DNA of 64,000 bases. It comes from Bacillus sp. FJAT-22090 (GTDB lineage: Bacteria > Bacillota > Bacilli > Bacillales_A > Planococcaceae). Of the stretch, positions 50,130 to 64,000 are shown piece after piece. The position numbers and the translations under genes are program-made. The stretch's first letter is position 1, and every line of letters begins with the position of its first letter. The notes beneath the pieces were generated by a model that saw only the letters and a list, made by a program, of their open reading frames with translations, was not told the DNA's origin and made no database searches. The stretch lies in assembly GCF_001278755.1 (NCBI RefSeq), contig NZ_CP012601.1, positions 3,100,154-3,164,153 of the forward strand, in the 5' to 3' direction.

Positions 50130-50489
50130 TTAGATGTTTTGTTTATTTAAAAATGACAAGCAAAATAGACAATCCTCTTCTTTTCTAGAGCTTCCGAAGT
50201 GAACATGACATACATGATAGCCTTCCTGGTAAAGTCGTGCTAAGTTGTCATAGCCCTCTCCAATATCCTTTTTGCTTAGTCGATCTTTTTCTTCTTGAGC
50301 TTTTTCAAGTAAAACTTCTCTTTCGTGCATTTCATCAAGTCTTTGTCTTAAATGACTATTCTCTTGCTGCAGCGCTTGACGTTCTTCTACCATTATCGCT
50401 ACAAATTCTTTTAAAGCGCGAAATTGCAGCTGCGTGGACTCTAATTGTTTTTCAAATTCTGTAATTGTATCAAAAAAATTTCGGTCCAT
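50130..50489 (-). CDS. yabA: replication initiation control protein YabA
   Basis: YabA bridges DnaA and DnaN and limits re-initiation at oriC. The 119-aa protein has an N-terminal coiled coil (~1-65) and a C-terminal zinc site (HVCHVHF and CLFC) with [14 protein letters not shown]. The start is the ATG at 50489 with GAGGTGA upstream; the length equals that of B. subtilis YabA. Confidence 0.96.
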   Translation of the reverse strand: MDRNFFDTITEFEKQLESTQLQFRALKEFVAIMVEERQALQQENSHLRQRLDEMHEREVLLEKAQEEKDRLSKKDIGEGYDNLARLYQEGYHVCHVHFGSSRKEEDCLFCLSFLNKQNI

Positions 50490-50501
50490 CACACATTCAC
50501 C

Positions 50502-51332
50502 TCATTGCCCCGTCCATTGTACCGGATTTTCCGCATGGTTTATTATTTCTTCTAACGTGTAATCTAATACTCTAAGTGGATCATGTAATTCTATACGTAG
50601 TATTCTTTCTAATATATTCATGCTAACTACTTTTCCTAATCCATCTGGTGTTTCTACTTTATCGCCAATATCCGGCATTTGCTCTCTGGCTGTCTCATAT
50701 TCATCGTTTTCATATTTTAAACAACACATGAGTCGACCACAAAGTCCAGAAATCTTAGAAGGATTCAGAGATAAGTTTTGATCTTTCGCCATTTTGATAG
50801 AAACTGGTTCAAAATCACCTAAAAATGTTGAGCAACAAAGCATACGACCACATGGGCCAATGCCACCTAACATTTTTGCTTCGTCCCGTACACCAATTTG
50901 TCTTAATTCGATACGAGTTCTAAAAACAGAAGCCAAGTCTTTTACTAAATCGCGAAAATCAACTCTGCCTTCTGCAGTAAAATAAAAAATAATCTTGTTT
51001 CTGTCAAAAGTATATTCAACATCCACAAGTTTCATTTCTAGTTCTCTTTCCAAAATCTTTTCTGTCCCTAATGCTAGAGCTTGAGCAGATTCTACTCTAT
51101 TTTCTTCAACTTGAATTCGATCTTTTTCATTAGAAGGTCTAACTACTTGCTTTAACGGAAGCACAACATCGTGCTCACCTACCTGCTTGATCGGTACAAC
51201 AACTTTGCCATACTCTACTCCTCTAGCAGTTTCTACGATGACATAGTCATCTTTCTCTAAATGAAAATCCACTGGATCGAAATAATATATTTTACCCGCC
51301 TTTTTAAAGCGGACACCTACAACATTATACAA
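50502..51332 (-). CDS. ricT: RicT, PSP1-domain protein of the Y-complex
   Basis: A 276-aa PSP1-domain protein (YaaT). With RicA and RicF it forms an Fe-S complex that aids RNase Y processing and Spo0A phosphorylation. Cysteine clusters CGRMLCC and CGRLMCC are intact. It starts with TTG at 51332 (GGAGGG nine bases upstream), overlapping holB by 8 bp. Confidence 0.95.
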   Translation of the reverse strand: MYNVVGVRFKKAGKIYYFDPVDFHLEKDDYVIVETARGVEYGKVVVPIKQVGEHDVVLPLKQVVRPSNEKDRIQVEENRVESAQALALGTEKILERELEMKLVDVEYTFDRNKIIFYFTAEGRVDFRDLVKDLASVFRTRIELRQIGVRDEAKMLGGIGPCGRMLCCSTFLGDFEPVSIKMAKDQNLSLNPSKISGLCGRLMCCLKYENDEYETAREQMPDIGDKVETPDGLGKVVSMNILERILRIELHDPLRVLDYTLEEIINHAENPVQWTGQ

Positions 51333-52332
51333 AAGTATTTCCCTCCTGCAAGTTTAGCATTAATTGCTCCATCATCAATGTCCGGTTCATATTTTTATGC
51401 AAATTTTGTTTTGCATGCAAGATTGTTTCTAATTGTTGGGAGAGTTGCTCATATGTTGAATGTAGTGCAACTTGCTTCCAATAATGGCTCATGTCCGGAT
51501 AAGTGCATTCTGCGATGGGACTTGCTTTTATTGCTACTATATCACGATAGGCGAACAGTAGTAAATCTAATGCTTGTTCTGCTTGCTCTTTTTCTTTAAG
51601 AAGTGGACCAAAATCCTCTTGAATACACATTAGTGCATCTTGAACACTTTTACCACTTGCTTCAACCAATTTTAACACTGATTTCCTAGCAAGTCCAAAC
51701 TGCTCGTCTTTTGCTAATTCTACAGCTTCATCTACTAAGTTAGTCATTCTGCAAACTGTAGAAGCCATCGAATCTGTAATACCTTCCTCTACTAGCTTCT
51801 GTTTTAAGATAGATTGCGGTATGGAAGCTAAGCTGATTTGTTGGCATCTAGACCGAATTGTTGGAATAAGTGCATGGACTTTATCTGTTAGAAGAATTGC
51901 CGTAATCTCACTTTGTGGCTCCTCTAAAAATTTTAACAAAGTATTTGCTGCACTTGAATTTAATTGATCTGCTTGGTGAATGACATATATTTTACGTCCG
52001 GTTTCAATTGCTGTCTTACTCATCTCATGTATTAACTCATCAATCTGACCTCTTTTAATAAATTGGCCATCAGGTTCTATATGCATAAAATTTAAATGAT
52101 TATACGATTTTAGTCTTTTACATGATCGACATGTTTCACATGGAACATTTTCTATCGGATTTTCACATAAAACGAGTTGAACAAAAAATTGCATTACCTT
52201 TGTTTTTCCGGTTCCTTTGGCTCCATCAATTATATAAGCATGTCCTATTCGATTTTTCGTCACAATAGATTTTATCTGCTTAATAGCGAAAGGTTGCAAT
52301 TTTTCTATTCCTTCTATCGACCAGTCTTCCAT
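51325..52332 (-). CDS. holB: DNA polymerase III delta-prime subunit
   Basis: A clamp-loader subunit, the partner of DnaX at the other end of this window. The 335-aa AAA+ protein has a Walker A-like GAKGTGKT (~38-45) and a zinc module (LCE...CETCRSC). The SRC motif is present (IRSRCQQ). I chose the ATG at 52332 (AGAGAGG nine bases upstream) over one three codons earlier, which abuts the site. Confidence 0.94.
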   Translation of the reverse strand: MEDWSIEGIEKLQPFAIKQIKSIVTKNRIGHAYIIDGAKGTGKTKVMQFFVQLVLCENPIENVPCETCRSCKRLKSYNHLNFMHIEPDGQFIKRGQIDELIHEMSKTAIETGRKIYVIHQADQLNSSAANTLLKFLEEPQSEITAILLTDKVHALIPTIRSRCQQISLASIPQSILKQKLVEEGITDSMASTVCRMTNLVDEAVELAKDEQFGLARKSVLKLVEASGKSVQDALMCIQEDFGPLLKEKEQAEQALDLLLFAYRDIVAIKASPIAECTYPDMSHYWKQVALHSTYEQLSQQLETILHAKQNLHKNMNRTLMMEQLMLNLQEGNTFV

Positions 52333-52362
52333 GTCCATCATCCTCTCTGGTCAAATAATCTT

Positions 52363-52402
52363 GAAAAAATCCCGTGTCTCGCGTACTGCGAAAACACGGG
52401 AA
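52363..52402 (-). terminator. yaaR terminator
   Basis: TCCCGTGT.../...ACACGGGA stem including GCG/CGC, with TTTTTT on the minus strand. It separates yaaR from holB. Confidence 0.88.
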
Positions 52403-52404
52403 AT

Positions 52405-52845
52405 CTACGTGTATAGATTAATAAGTAGACCCTTTATCTCTCCAATTTTGTCTAATAAATCAATGGAGCTTTTCTCTTGGTTAAGAATCTCTTCTGCTAA
52501 CTCTACTAATTTTTCGTCAATTGTCTCAACAATTTTCAGTTTTCTACCTTCACCAAAACGATTCCAAGTATGCGATTGTTTTAATCCCATACCAAAATCC
52601 ACGGCTTCATGTAAAAATTTTCGTATTAGCATTTTAAATTTTGCCATGTCACGTAAATTTCTTGAACGTGCAAGACGATCGCCCGCTGTTGAAATGTCCC
52701 CTAATAACTTAGTCATTGTCTCGGTCTGCATTCTTTGATCATGCTTTACTACCATTTGTCCAAATTTTGCAGACTGTGTATTGTTTAGAGTAGTGTCTTT
52801 TCGGATTTTATCCATTCCTACTCGTAAGTCTTGATTAATTTTCAA
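52405..52845 (-). CDS. yaaR: DUF327 protein YaaR
   Basis: A 146-aa predicted helical protein of unknown function, conserved between darA and holB in Bacillales. It has many basic residues in the first half (SRNLRDMAKFKMLIRKFLHE). Nothing in it points to an enzyme. Confidence 0.9.
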   Translation of the reverse strand: MKINQDLRVGMDKIRKDTTLNNTQSAKFGQMVVKHDQRMQTETMTKLLGDISTAGDRLARSRNLRDMAKFKMLIRKFLHEAVDFGMGLKQSHTWNRFGEGRKLKIVETIDEKLVELAEEILNQEKSSIDLLDKIGEIKGLLINLYT

Positions 52846-52869
52846 TCTTTTCTACCCCTTCCCTCATTT

Positions 52870-53205
<336 letters not shown>

Positions 53206-53244
53206 TCACTCCTATTATTTTTTTTCTATTATAACATGAATTAT

Positions 53245-53883
53245 CTAATAACTTCTAATTCCCTTTTTTATAACTTTATACACATCATTTAATACTTCTT
53301 CTAAAGACCGTGACGCATCCACTAGTTGAATCCGTTCTGGGTATTGATCTACTAGTGATAGATATCCCTCTCTTACCTTTTCATGAAAAGCTAAACTTTC
53401 TACATCTAAACGGTTTTTTTCTCGGTCATCATGCGCATTGATCCTTGCTAGTCCAACACTAGGCTCAATATCAAAAAGAATTGTTTTATCTGGCATTGTT
53501 GAACCAATTGCAAACTTATTAATCGCTAGTATTTCTTCAACACCAATCCCTCTCGCATAACCTTGATATGCAAGCGAACTATCAATAAAGCGATCACATA
53601 TAACGATTTTTCCTTCCTCTAGGGCAGGTTGTACTTTTTCTATTAAATGCTGTCTTCTAGCTGCAGCATATAATAAAGCTTCTGTACGGCTATCCATCAT
53701 TGTATGCTTATTATCTAAAATTATGTTTCTAATTTTTTCAGAAATCATTATCCCACCAGGCTCTCTAGTCATAACAACATCGTAGCCTTCTTCTATTAAT
53801 TTATTGCCTAGTAAATTCATGATGGTGGTTTTCCCAGCACCTTCAGGACCTTCACTAGAAATAAAATACCCTTTTTTCTTCAC
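53245..53883 (-). CDS. tmk: thymidylate kinase
   Basis: This enzyme phosphorylates dTMP to dTDP. The 212-aa P-loop kinase has [12 protein letters not shown] (9-20), the TREPGG dTMP loop and the [12 protein letters not shown] motif. It starts 3 bp after the decarboxylase stop, so the two are co-transcribed. Confidence 0.97.
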   Translation of the reverse strand: MKKKGYFISSEGPEGAGKTTIMNLLGNKLIEEGYDVVMTREPGGIMISEKIRNIILDNKHTMMDSRTEALLYAAARRQHLIEKVQPALEEGKIVICDRFIDSSLAYQGYARGIGVEEILAINKFAIGSTMPDKTILFDIEPSVGLARINAHDDREKNRLDVESLAFHEKVREGYLSLVDQYPERIQLVDASRSLEEVLNDVYKVIKKGIRSY

Positions 53884-53885
53884 AA

Positions 53886-55307
53886 TTACTCCTCCACTAC
53901 ATATATTAACTTTTCATCTAGACGATGTTGACCTTGAAATAACGCACCTTTATTCATCCATTCCTCTAAATCAGTCAACATTGTTATCGTTATTTTCTCT
54001 CCAGGCACCATTATTGGAATACCAGGTGGATAAGGAATTATACTTGCTTTAGATATCCTTCCTGTAGCTCGTACATATGGAATCCATTCGCCTTGTTTTT
54101 CATTTAATAAACCAATATTCATATGCAATGTGGAAATAGATTTTTGCTTTTCAAATTGAGTGATAGTCGGACTGTTTGGAACTTCTTTCCTTAATTCATC
54201 TACTGCATGCTTTATTCTTCTTCTAATTTCAGCAAAAGGATATTCATGCTCCACTTTTAGAAGTGGTAATATCATTAATACTTGATAGCTATCCGCTAAC
54301 TCAACATAAATATTCTGCTGCTCCAATACTTTCTGTAATTGAAAACCTGAATACTTATCTACTCTAATTAATAACTTTAGCGGGTCGTCTACTTGTACTA
54401 TTTCTAATTGGGTGATTGCTTCTAAAGCCTCTATAAATAATTTTCTTTTATACATAAACTGTTTAAAATCTATCTCATTGTATCTTTCTACATAACTCCT
54501 AGCATCATCTAGAGAAGCCAACAAAAGATAGGATGGACTGCTTGATTGTAGCATCCTCAAATAATTATTTATTTTTTTTGCATCAATGAAGGTAGAATTA
54601 ACATGTAAAAAGGAACCCATTGTGAACGCAGGTAATGTTTTGTGTGCGGATTGAACGACTACGTCAGCTCCACATTCTAGTGCAGATTTCGGAAATCCTC
54701 TATTTACATGAAAATGAGCGCCATGAGCTTCATCCACAAGTACTGGAATATTACTTGCATGACATAGCTTAATAATGCTTTCTATTTCAGAAGAAGCAAC
54801 GCCATAGTAATTGGGATATGTAAGTACAACAGCTTTAGCAAAAGGATATGCCTCCAGTGCTTTATGTATAACTTCCATAGAAACATAGGATGCCGTATTG
54901 GTTTTTTCATCCCATTCAGGAGTAACAAATATAGGTTCTGCCCCTACTAATTCAATTGCATGGAAAATTGATTTATGTGCATTTCTTTGAACAATAATTT
55001 GCTCGCCGAACTGACAAATAGCATAAATCATCGCAAGATTTCCTACAGTTGTCCCATTTACTAAGAAAAAGCTATTCTGAGTTCCATATGCCAAAGCTAA
55101 AAGATTCTCAGCCTCTTTTATTGCTCCTTCAGGATGATGGTAATCATCTAACCCAGTAAGCTCTGTAAAGTCATACTGCATACTCTCTTTCAGTGCTCCG
55201 GGCAAGTTAGATAGTAATCCGTTTTTATGTCCAGGAACATGAAAGGATACATTTTTTTGTTTATGAAATTTTTCCATTGCTTCAACTAATGGACGTTTCT
55301 CTTGCAT
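53886..55307 (-). CDS. yaaO: Orn/Lys/Arg decarboxylase family protein (YaaO-like)
   Basis: A 473-aa fold-type I PLP enzyme with HVPGHKNG near the N-terminus, DEAHGAHF and the PLP lysine in [10 protein letters not shown] short C-terminal domain follows. The substrate is not certain: SpeA-type arginine decarboxylase and lysine decarboxylase are both possible. The ATG follows GTGGGG. In B. subtilis csfB, xpaC and yaaN lie between this gene and the rrn operon; here there is only a repeat region. Confidence 0.9.
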   Translation of the reverse strand: MQEKRPLVEAMEKFHKQKNVSFHVPGHKNGLLSNLPGALKESMQYDFTELTGLDDYHHPEGAIKEAENLLALAYGTQNSFFLVNGTTVGNLAMIYAICQFGEQIIVQRNAHKSIFHAIELVGAEPIFVTPEWDEKTNTASYVSMEVIHKALEAYPFAKAVVLTYPNYYGVASSEIESIIKLCHASNIPVLVDEAHGAHFHVNRGFPKSALECGADVVVQSAHKTLPAFTMGSFLHVNSTFIDAKKINNYLRMLQSSSPSYLLLASLDDARSYVERYNEIDFKQFMYKRKLFIEALEAITQLEIVQVDDPLKLLIRVDKYSGFQLQKVLEQQNIYVELADSYQVLMILPLLKVEHEYPFAEIRRRIKHAVDELRKEVPNSPTITQFEKQKSISTLHMNIGLLNEKQGEWIPYVRATGRISKASIIPYPPGIPIMVPGEKITITMLTDLEEWMNKGALFQGQHRLDEKLIYVVEE

Positions 55308-55505
55308 TCGTTATTACCCCACTGTTTCGATCATATTTCCTTCCTCTATTATACATGAACAAACGAGCAGACGGTTTTAAATTCACTTCTGTAACGAACA
55401 TGTTGTATAAGAGATGACCATTATACTATAGGATATAAATATTCGAGTTTAGTATTAGACTATGTAATCCAATACCTTAATAAATTTTCCATTAAAGGTC
55501 AGTAA

Positions 55506-55804
55506 GAGACTAATTTTATTGAAACCGAGACTATTTTGAACAATACCGAGACTAAATTCTTAAATTCGAGACCAATTCTTGTGAAATCGAGACCAATCAT
55601 CACTTTTAATAAAAAGTAGCCACAAATTACTCGTTGATAGATTCTTCGTAAGTAATTTCAGTAATATTATGGATAAGGGAGACTAGTTTTTCTGTTAGAG
55701 CAACCAAATGAGTCGTATAAGCGACTAAGGAGAATTTAAAAGCAATCAATTAGATAATGAAAGCGACCATTTCTCACTATAAAGAGTTCACTTTCTCTGA
55801 GATG
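55506..55804. repeat. degenerate 21-bp-phased tandem arrays
   Basis: Five units start at 55506, 55527, 55548, 55568 and 55589 (GAGAC(T/C)AATTYT...). After an unphased gap, six more start at 55679, 55700, 55721, 55742, 55763 and 55784 (G(A/C)GAC/GCAAC...), each exactly 21 bp. No open frame spans them. Together with the decarboxylase leader they fill the 55308-55893 gene-free interval. Confidence 0.75.
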
Positions 55805-55893
55805 ACATATTTTTTCTTCTGTCCTACGTTATGAGACTCTCTTCCTTGCAAGTATATCTACAATTCTTTGCCTTTGGCCTTTTCTTTCCGCAC

Positions 55894-55932
55894 AAAAAAA
55901 GTCGTCACCGATTACTCGGTGACGACTTTTCA
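55894..55932 (-). terminator. rrn operon terminator
   Basis: The perfect stem AAAGTCGTCACCGA/TCGGTGACGACTTT with a GTAA loop is followed by TTTT on the minus strand, right after 5S. Confidence 0.95.
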
Positions 55933-55935
55933 ATT

Positions 55936-56051
55936 GCCCAGCGACGTCCTACTCTCACAGGGGGAGACCCCCAACTACCATCGGCGCTGAAGAGCTTAAC
56001 TTCCGTGTTCGGTATGGGAACGGGTGTGACCTCTTCGCCATCATCACTAGA
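55936..56051 (-). rRNA. rrf: 5S rRNA
   Basis: A ~116-nt sequence with the conserved GAAGAGGTCACACCCGTTCC, CCGAACACGGAAGTTAAGC and GAGAGTAGGACG segments. The ends are set by pairing and may vary by a few bases; RNase M5, encoded at 42.5-43.1 kb, should trim it. Confidence 0.95.
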
Positions 56052-56236
56052 CTCTTCGGCTTTCCATACACATCGTACTTCTTCGTCAACTTCATTTGTT
56101 CGGTCAGTCACGTACTTGAGTACGCTCCTTTCCTCTCTCAATCGTTTCCTTGAATTACTCGTGTCTAGAAACCCTCTTATTAGAGTGCTTGTTCACTCAA
56201 AACTGGATAAAAGACATTGATGCTCGCAAATTAATA

Positions 56237-61047
<4,811 letters not shown>

Positions 61048-61223
61048 GAGAACTTAAAAAGCTCATTTTGTTTTGCTGGCATCATCATTAAATGATGTCA
61101 AAATTGTTTGCTATCCGACTAACCGAAGTTAGTCTATCAAGCTATATGTCTTAACGTTTTGCATGTTCAGTTTTCAATGTTCATGTTGTCTGCCGTGTTG
61201 TTTACCTCTTGGCGACTTCTACA

Positions 61224-61252
61224 ATAATACTCTCATCCAAACAGAAAGTCAA
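61224..61252 (-). promoter_or_regulatory. sigma-A promoter of right rrn operon
   Basis: TTGACT (61247-61252), a 17-bp spacer and TATTAT (61224-61229) on the minus strand, beginning only ~20 bp after the bofA stop. The 61048-61223 leader matches the left operon leader. Confidence 0.85.
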
Positions 61253-61270
61253 CACTTTTTAAAAATAAAT

Positions 61271-61528
61271 TTAAATTAATAGTGAAATGGCTACGACAGA
61301 GGCTACACCAGGTATTCCTAATACTGCTACCACAGCTCCTGTGAATAGATTAACAGGGATTGAATATCCGATTAATCCTAAAAGTAAATGCACTCCAAAT
61401 AATAATAGAACGGAGAATCCTATACGGAATAAAAAGATCGATAATCCTTCCATAATGTTTGAAAAAGACTTTCTGAACATAAGTAACAATAGTAGTACTA
61501 GCGAACATACAATGATAACTACTTTCAT
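61271..61528 (-). CDS. bofA: pro-sigma-K processing inhibitor BofA
   Basis: BofA holds the SpoIVFB protease inactive in the outer forespore membrane until signalled. The 85-aa protein has two membrane segments and the family C-terminus NLFTGAVVAVLGIPG. The start is the ATG at 61528, with GGAGGAG upstream; the 13-codon in-frame extension runs through that site. It is directly followed by the rrn promoter. Confidence 0.94.
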   Translation of the reverse strand: MKVVIIVCSLVLLLLLMFRKSFSNIMEGLSIFLFRIGFSVLLLFGVHLLLGLIGYSIPVNLFTGAVVAVLGIPGVASVVAISLLI

Positions 61529-61591
61529 GAAACATCTCTCCTCCATAAAATAACTATCTCTTAGCATATGAAGCTAGTACTACTATCATGC

Positions 61592-61804
61592 TCATTTCAA
61601 AATAACATTTCTAATTTTCGCTTCTTTATATAAGTAGAAATGGATACTTTCCGCCATTTTTCTTTTTGCTACTACATCTAAATCATAATCATTCAAGTAC
61701 TCTTCTAACGATTGTGCTTGTTGCCATTCTTCTTTTGTTTGTTTCATAAGATCCACAAATTGTAGATCAAATTCTTTTCTTAATTTTCCTTTTTGAAAAA
61801 ACAT
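61592..61804 (-). CDS. yaaL: DUF2508 protein YaaL
   Basis: A 70-aa charged, helical protein of unknown function, conserved between recR and bofA in Bacillales. It has no membrane segment and no catalytic motif. Confidence 0.9.
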   Translation of the reverse strand: MFFQKGKLRKEFDLQFVDLMKQTKEEWQQAQSLEEYLNDYDLDVVAKRKMAESIHFYLYKEAKIRNVILK

Positions 61805-61822
61805 CTTATATAAACAACTCCC

Positions 61823-62419
61823 TTATAACTCTCGGCGACCTTCTAATGCTTTGGATAAAGTTACTTCATCCGCATACTCTAAATCTCCACCTACAGGTAA
61901 TCCGTGTGCAATTCTTGTTGTCTTAATACCAGAAGGTTTTACTAGTCGGGAAATATACATTGCTGTCGCTTCTCCCTCAATTGTAGGGTTTGTTGCTAAT
62001 ATAAGTTCTTCTACTTGTGTATCTTGTAATCTTTTTAATAGCGAGGGAACATTGATATCTTCAGGACCAATCCCATCCATTGGAGAAATTGCTCCATGGA
62101 GAACATGATATAGACCGGTGTAATCTCTCATTTTTTCCATTGCTATTACATCTTTTGTATCTTGAACTACACAAATCATAGATAAATCACGTTGTTTGTC
62201 TTGACAAATATGACAAGGGTCTATATCTGTAATATGCCCGCATACGGAGCAATAGCTTAAATTCCTTTTAGCATCCACTAAAGCTTTAGCGAAATCTAAA
62301 ACGGTATCTTCTTTCATTGTTAATACAAAAAACGCCAGGCGAGCCGCTGTTTTCGGCCCGATTCCTGGCAATTTCATAAAACTATCTATTAGTTTTGATA
62401 TTGGTTCAGGATAATGCAT
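61823..62419 (-). CDS. recR: recombination mediator RecR
   Basis: RecR loads RecA at gaps together with RecF/RecO. The 198-aa protein has a helix-hairpin-helix ([14 protein letters not shown]), a four-Cys zinc finger (CSVCG...CHIC) and a Toprim domain. The start follows GGAGGAATTAAT, 11 bp after ebfC. Confidence 0.97.
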   Translation of the reverse strand: MHYPEPISKLIDSFMKLPGIGPKTAARLAFFVLTMKEDTVLDFAKALVDAKRNLSYCSVCGHITDIDPCHICQDKQRDLSMICVVQDTKDVIAMEKMRDYTGLYHVLHGAISPMDGIGPEDINVPSLLKRLQDTQVEELILATNPTIEGEATAMYISRLVKPSGIKTTRIAHGLPVGGDLEYADEVTLSKALEGRREL

Positions 62420-62430
62420 ATTAATTCCTC

Positions 62431-62751
62431 CTAGAACATACCAGGGAGGTTCAATCCTTTCGTGAATTGTCCCATCGTGGAGTTCGCTGTTTCTTCTGCT
62501 TTTTTAATAGCTTCATTTGTTGCGATTACTATTAAGTCTTGTAACATTTCTACGTCTTCTGGATCCACTACAGCTGGATCAAGTACTACTTCTAATACCT
62601 CTTTATGTCCAGAAACAATAACCTTTACCATACCACCACCGGCAACTGCTTCAAAGCGTTGGTTACCCAGTTCTTCCTGTGCCTCTGCCATTTTCTTTTG
62701 CATTTTTTGCATTTGCTTCATCATACCTTGCATATTACCCATTCCACGCAT
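62431..62751 (-). CDS. ebfC: YbaB/EbfC family nucleoid-associated protein
   Basis: A 106-aa DNA-binding protein with a Met- and Gln-rich N-terminus ([19 protein letters not shown]) and the [16 protein letters not shown] helix. It is yaaK in B. subtilis. It is co-transcribed with dnaX and recR. Confidence 0.96.
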   Translation of the reverse strand: MRGMGNMQGMMKQMQKMQKKMAEAQEELGNQRFEAVAGGGMVKVIVSGHKEVLEVVLDPAVVDPEDVEMLQDLIVIATNEAIKKAEETANSTMGQFTKGLNLPGMF

Positions 62752-62765
62752 AATAAAATTCCTCC

Positions 62766-64000
62766 TTAGTCATCATGTACTTCTACAAATTCTTTTCCAA
62801 ATAATTTCTCGGCCTCCACAATTAAAGGATCCTCCGATATTTCTTCCATACCACTTAAAAGTTCCATCGCAACATTAGGCTGTGAGGTTGTCTCCTCAGT
62901 TGTTTCATTATTATTTGATTTTAAACCATTTTGTTGAATGAATTCTTCTCTTATCATCAACCATTTGTCCTCTGGGACATATACCACTTCATACATCGTT
63001 CCAGTTAAACTAGAAATGAGTTGTGGGAAAGAGGAAGAAAAAGTTTTATTCTCCATTGCCATTTGACAATGTATATCATATTTGAATTTTAACACAAAAG
63101 CATTAGAAGATGCTGCAACTGGTTCGGCATCATTTAAAAGCGCCGCATGTGATTTTTGCAGTTGCTGCAATATATTGGCCCATTGAGATTTAATAGCTTG
63201 GATGTCTGTCTTTGTTGCCGTTTTTAATATCTCATGTATACGTCCACTGGATACTTTAACTCCTGAATTCGATTTCTGACGTTGTCTTTTCGGTTGTTCT
63301 TGTGACACAGCATTTGCTTGTGGCAAGATACCTTGGCTTATTTGTTGTTGCAATTGTTGCAATTGACTTTCTAACAGTTTGATTTTATGTTCGAGCTCAG
63401 AGCTATCTCCGTTAGATGTAGTTACATCTCTTGGAACTTGCGCTAATCGTATAATAGCTGTTTCTAAGTATACTTTTGAGTGGTTAGAAAATCGCATCTC
63501 TTGTTGTGTGTTAGTTAATATCGAGATGCTTTTATATAACGTATCTACCGGAAACTTAGAAGCTAATTCAAGAAATGATTCGTCTCCAGAGGCTATTTCT
63601 AATAGCTCGGTTTGTTCTGGCGCAACAAGTAACACAAGTAAATCACGATAAAATGTTACAAAATCTTCTGTTAAGCGAACTGGATCTTTTCCATCATCTA
63701 CTAACTGTTCTACACAACTTAATGCTTTCGCTACATCCTTTTCAATTAAAGCATTTGCTAACTGAAAGAATACTTCTTGACCAATAGACCCTGTTACAAG
63801 TAGGGCATCTTCTATTGTCATTTTCTCTCCGCTAAAAGATACTACTTGATCGAGCATACTAAGTGCATCACGCATTCCGCCGGCCGCTGCTTGAGCAATA
63901 ATTTTTAATACGTCTTCATCATATTCGATATTAGCATCTATTAATACTTCTTTCATTCTTGCAACAATGTCCACGGAAGTAATTCGTTTAAAATCAAATC
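62766..64000 (-). CDS. dnaX: DNA polymerase III tau/gamma subunit (5' end outside window)
   Basis: The C-terminal ~410 residues of the clamp-loader and replisome organiser. Visible are the end of the AAA+ domain ([11 protein letters not shown]), clamp-loader domain III and the tau-specific tail. The frame stays open to the window edge, and the residues before the internal GTG at 63974 (FDFKRITS) are DnaX sequence, so the gene continues past 64000. Confidence 0.96.
   Translation of the reverse strand, partial: FDFKRITSVDIVARMKEVLIDANIEYDEDVLKIIAQAAAGGMRDALSMLDQVVSFSGEKMTIEDALLVTGSIGQEVFFQLANALIEKDVAKALSCVEQLVDDGKDPVRLTEDFVTFYRDLLVLLVAPEQTELLEIASGDESFLELASKFPVDTLYKSISILTNTQQEMRFSNHSKVYLETAIIRLAQVPRDVTTSNGDSSELEHKIKLLESQLQQLQQQISQGILPQANAVSQEQPKRQRQKSNSGVKVSSGRIHEILKTATKTDIQAIKSQWANILQQLQKSHAALLNDAEPVAASSNAFVLKFKYDIHCQMAMENKTFSSSFPQLISSLTGTMYEVVYVPEDKWLMIREEFIQQNGLKSNNNETTEETTSQPNVAMELLSGMEEISEDPLIVEAEKLFGKEFVEVHDD

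Noticed and set aside
62766-63974. A complete gene starting at GTG 63974
   Set aside because: The frame continues to the window edge with DnaX-like residues, so this is the truncated 3' part of dnaX.

Overview
The window is a 64-kb stretch of a low-GC, endospore-forming Firmicute chromosome next to the replication origin. Gene order matches the Bacillus subtilis dnaX-to-lysS segment almost gene for gene, read on the minus strand, so replication and most transcription run from high to low coordinates and oriC should lie beyond position 64000. The 16S sequence and the abundant GC-rich intergenic repeats suggest a Planococcaceae member, Psychrobacillus-like; that is an inference from memory, not a search.

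Layout from high to low coordinates. dnaX (5' end cut off), ebfC, recR, yaaL and bofA lead into a complete rrn operon (16S 61047-59492, 23S 59166-56237, 5S 56051-55936). Then come a PLP decarboxylase, tmk, darA, yaaR, holB, ricT, yabA, an N6-adenine methyltransferase, a GIY-YIG protein and rsmI. abrB points the other way and carries conserved Spo0A boxes. metG, tatD, yabE, rnmV, rsmA, veg, an SspF-like spore protein (57 aa), ispE, purR, ridA, spoVG, glmU, prs, ctc, pth, fin, mfd, spoVT, a SpoVB/MurJ-family transporter, yabN, rqcP, yabP, yabQ, divIC and yabR follow. An accessory stretch (19.3-22.7 kb) holds a degenerate EAL protein, a DinB-like protein, a plus-strand nucleotidyltransferase and two tRNAs. 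After it come spoIIE, tilS, hprT, ftsH, coaX, hslO, a parvulin-type PPIase, cysK, the pabB-pabA-pabC-folP-folB-folK-yazB-dusB folate/tRNA operon and lysS. The first ~100 bases are the 5' end of a second 16S gene, so two rrn operons in the same orientation flank the block.

Functionally this is housekeeping (translation, tRNA/rRNA modification, replication, folate and UDP-GlcNAc supply) interleaved with sporulation genes. Several textbook control sites are visible: a sigma-H promoter at spoVG, sigma-B at ctc, sigma-G at spoVT, a probable sigma-E site at yabP, and Spo0A boxes at abrB.

No new protein system is evident. The most unusual content is non-coding: at least four families of structured repeats between genes. 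One has hairpins that keep pairing while changing sequence. Another (a ~24-bp unit) appears to have inserted into copies of the others. A ~0.33-0.54-kb repeat forms the 3' end of the nucleotidyltransferase gene. A degenerate 21-bp-phased array lies in front of the rrn terminator.
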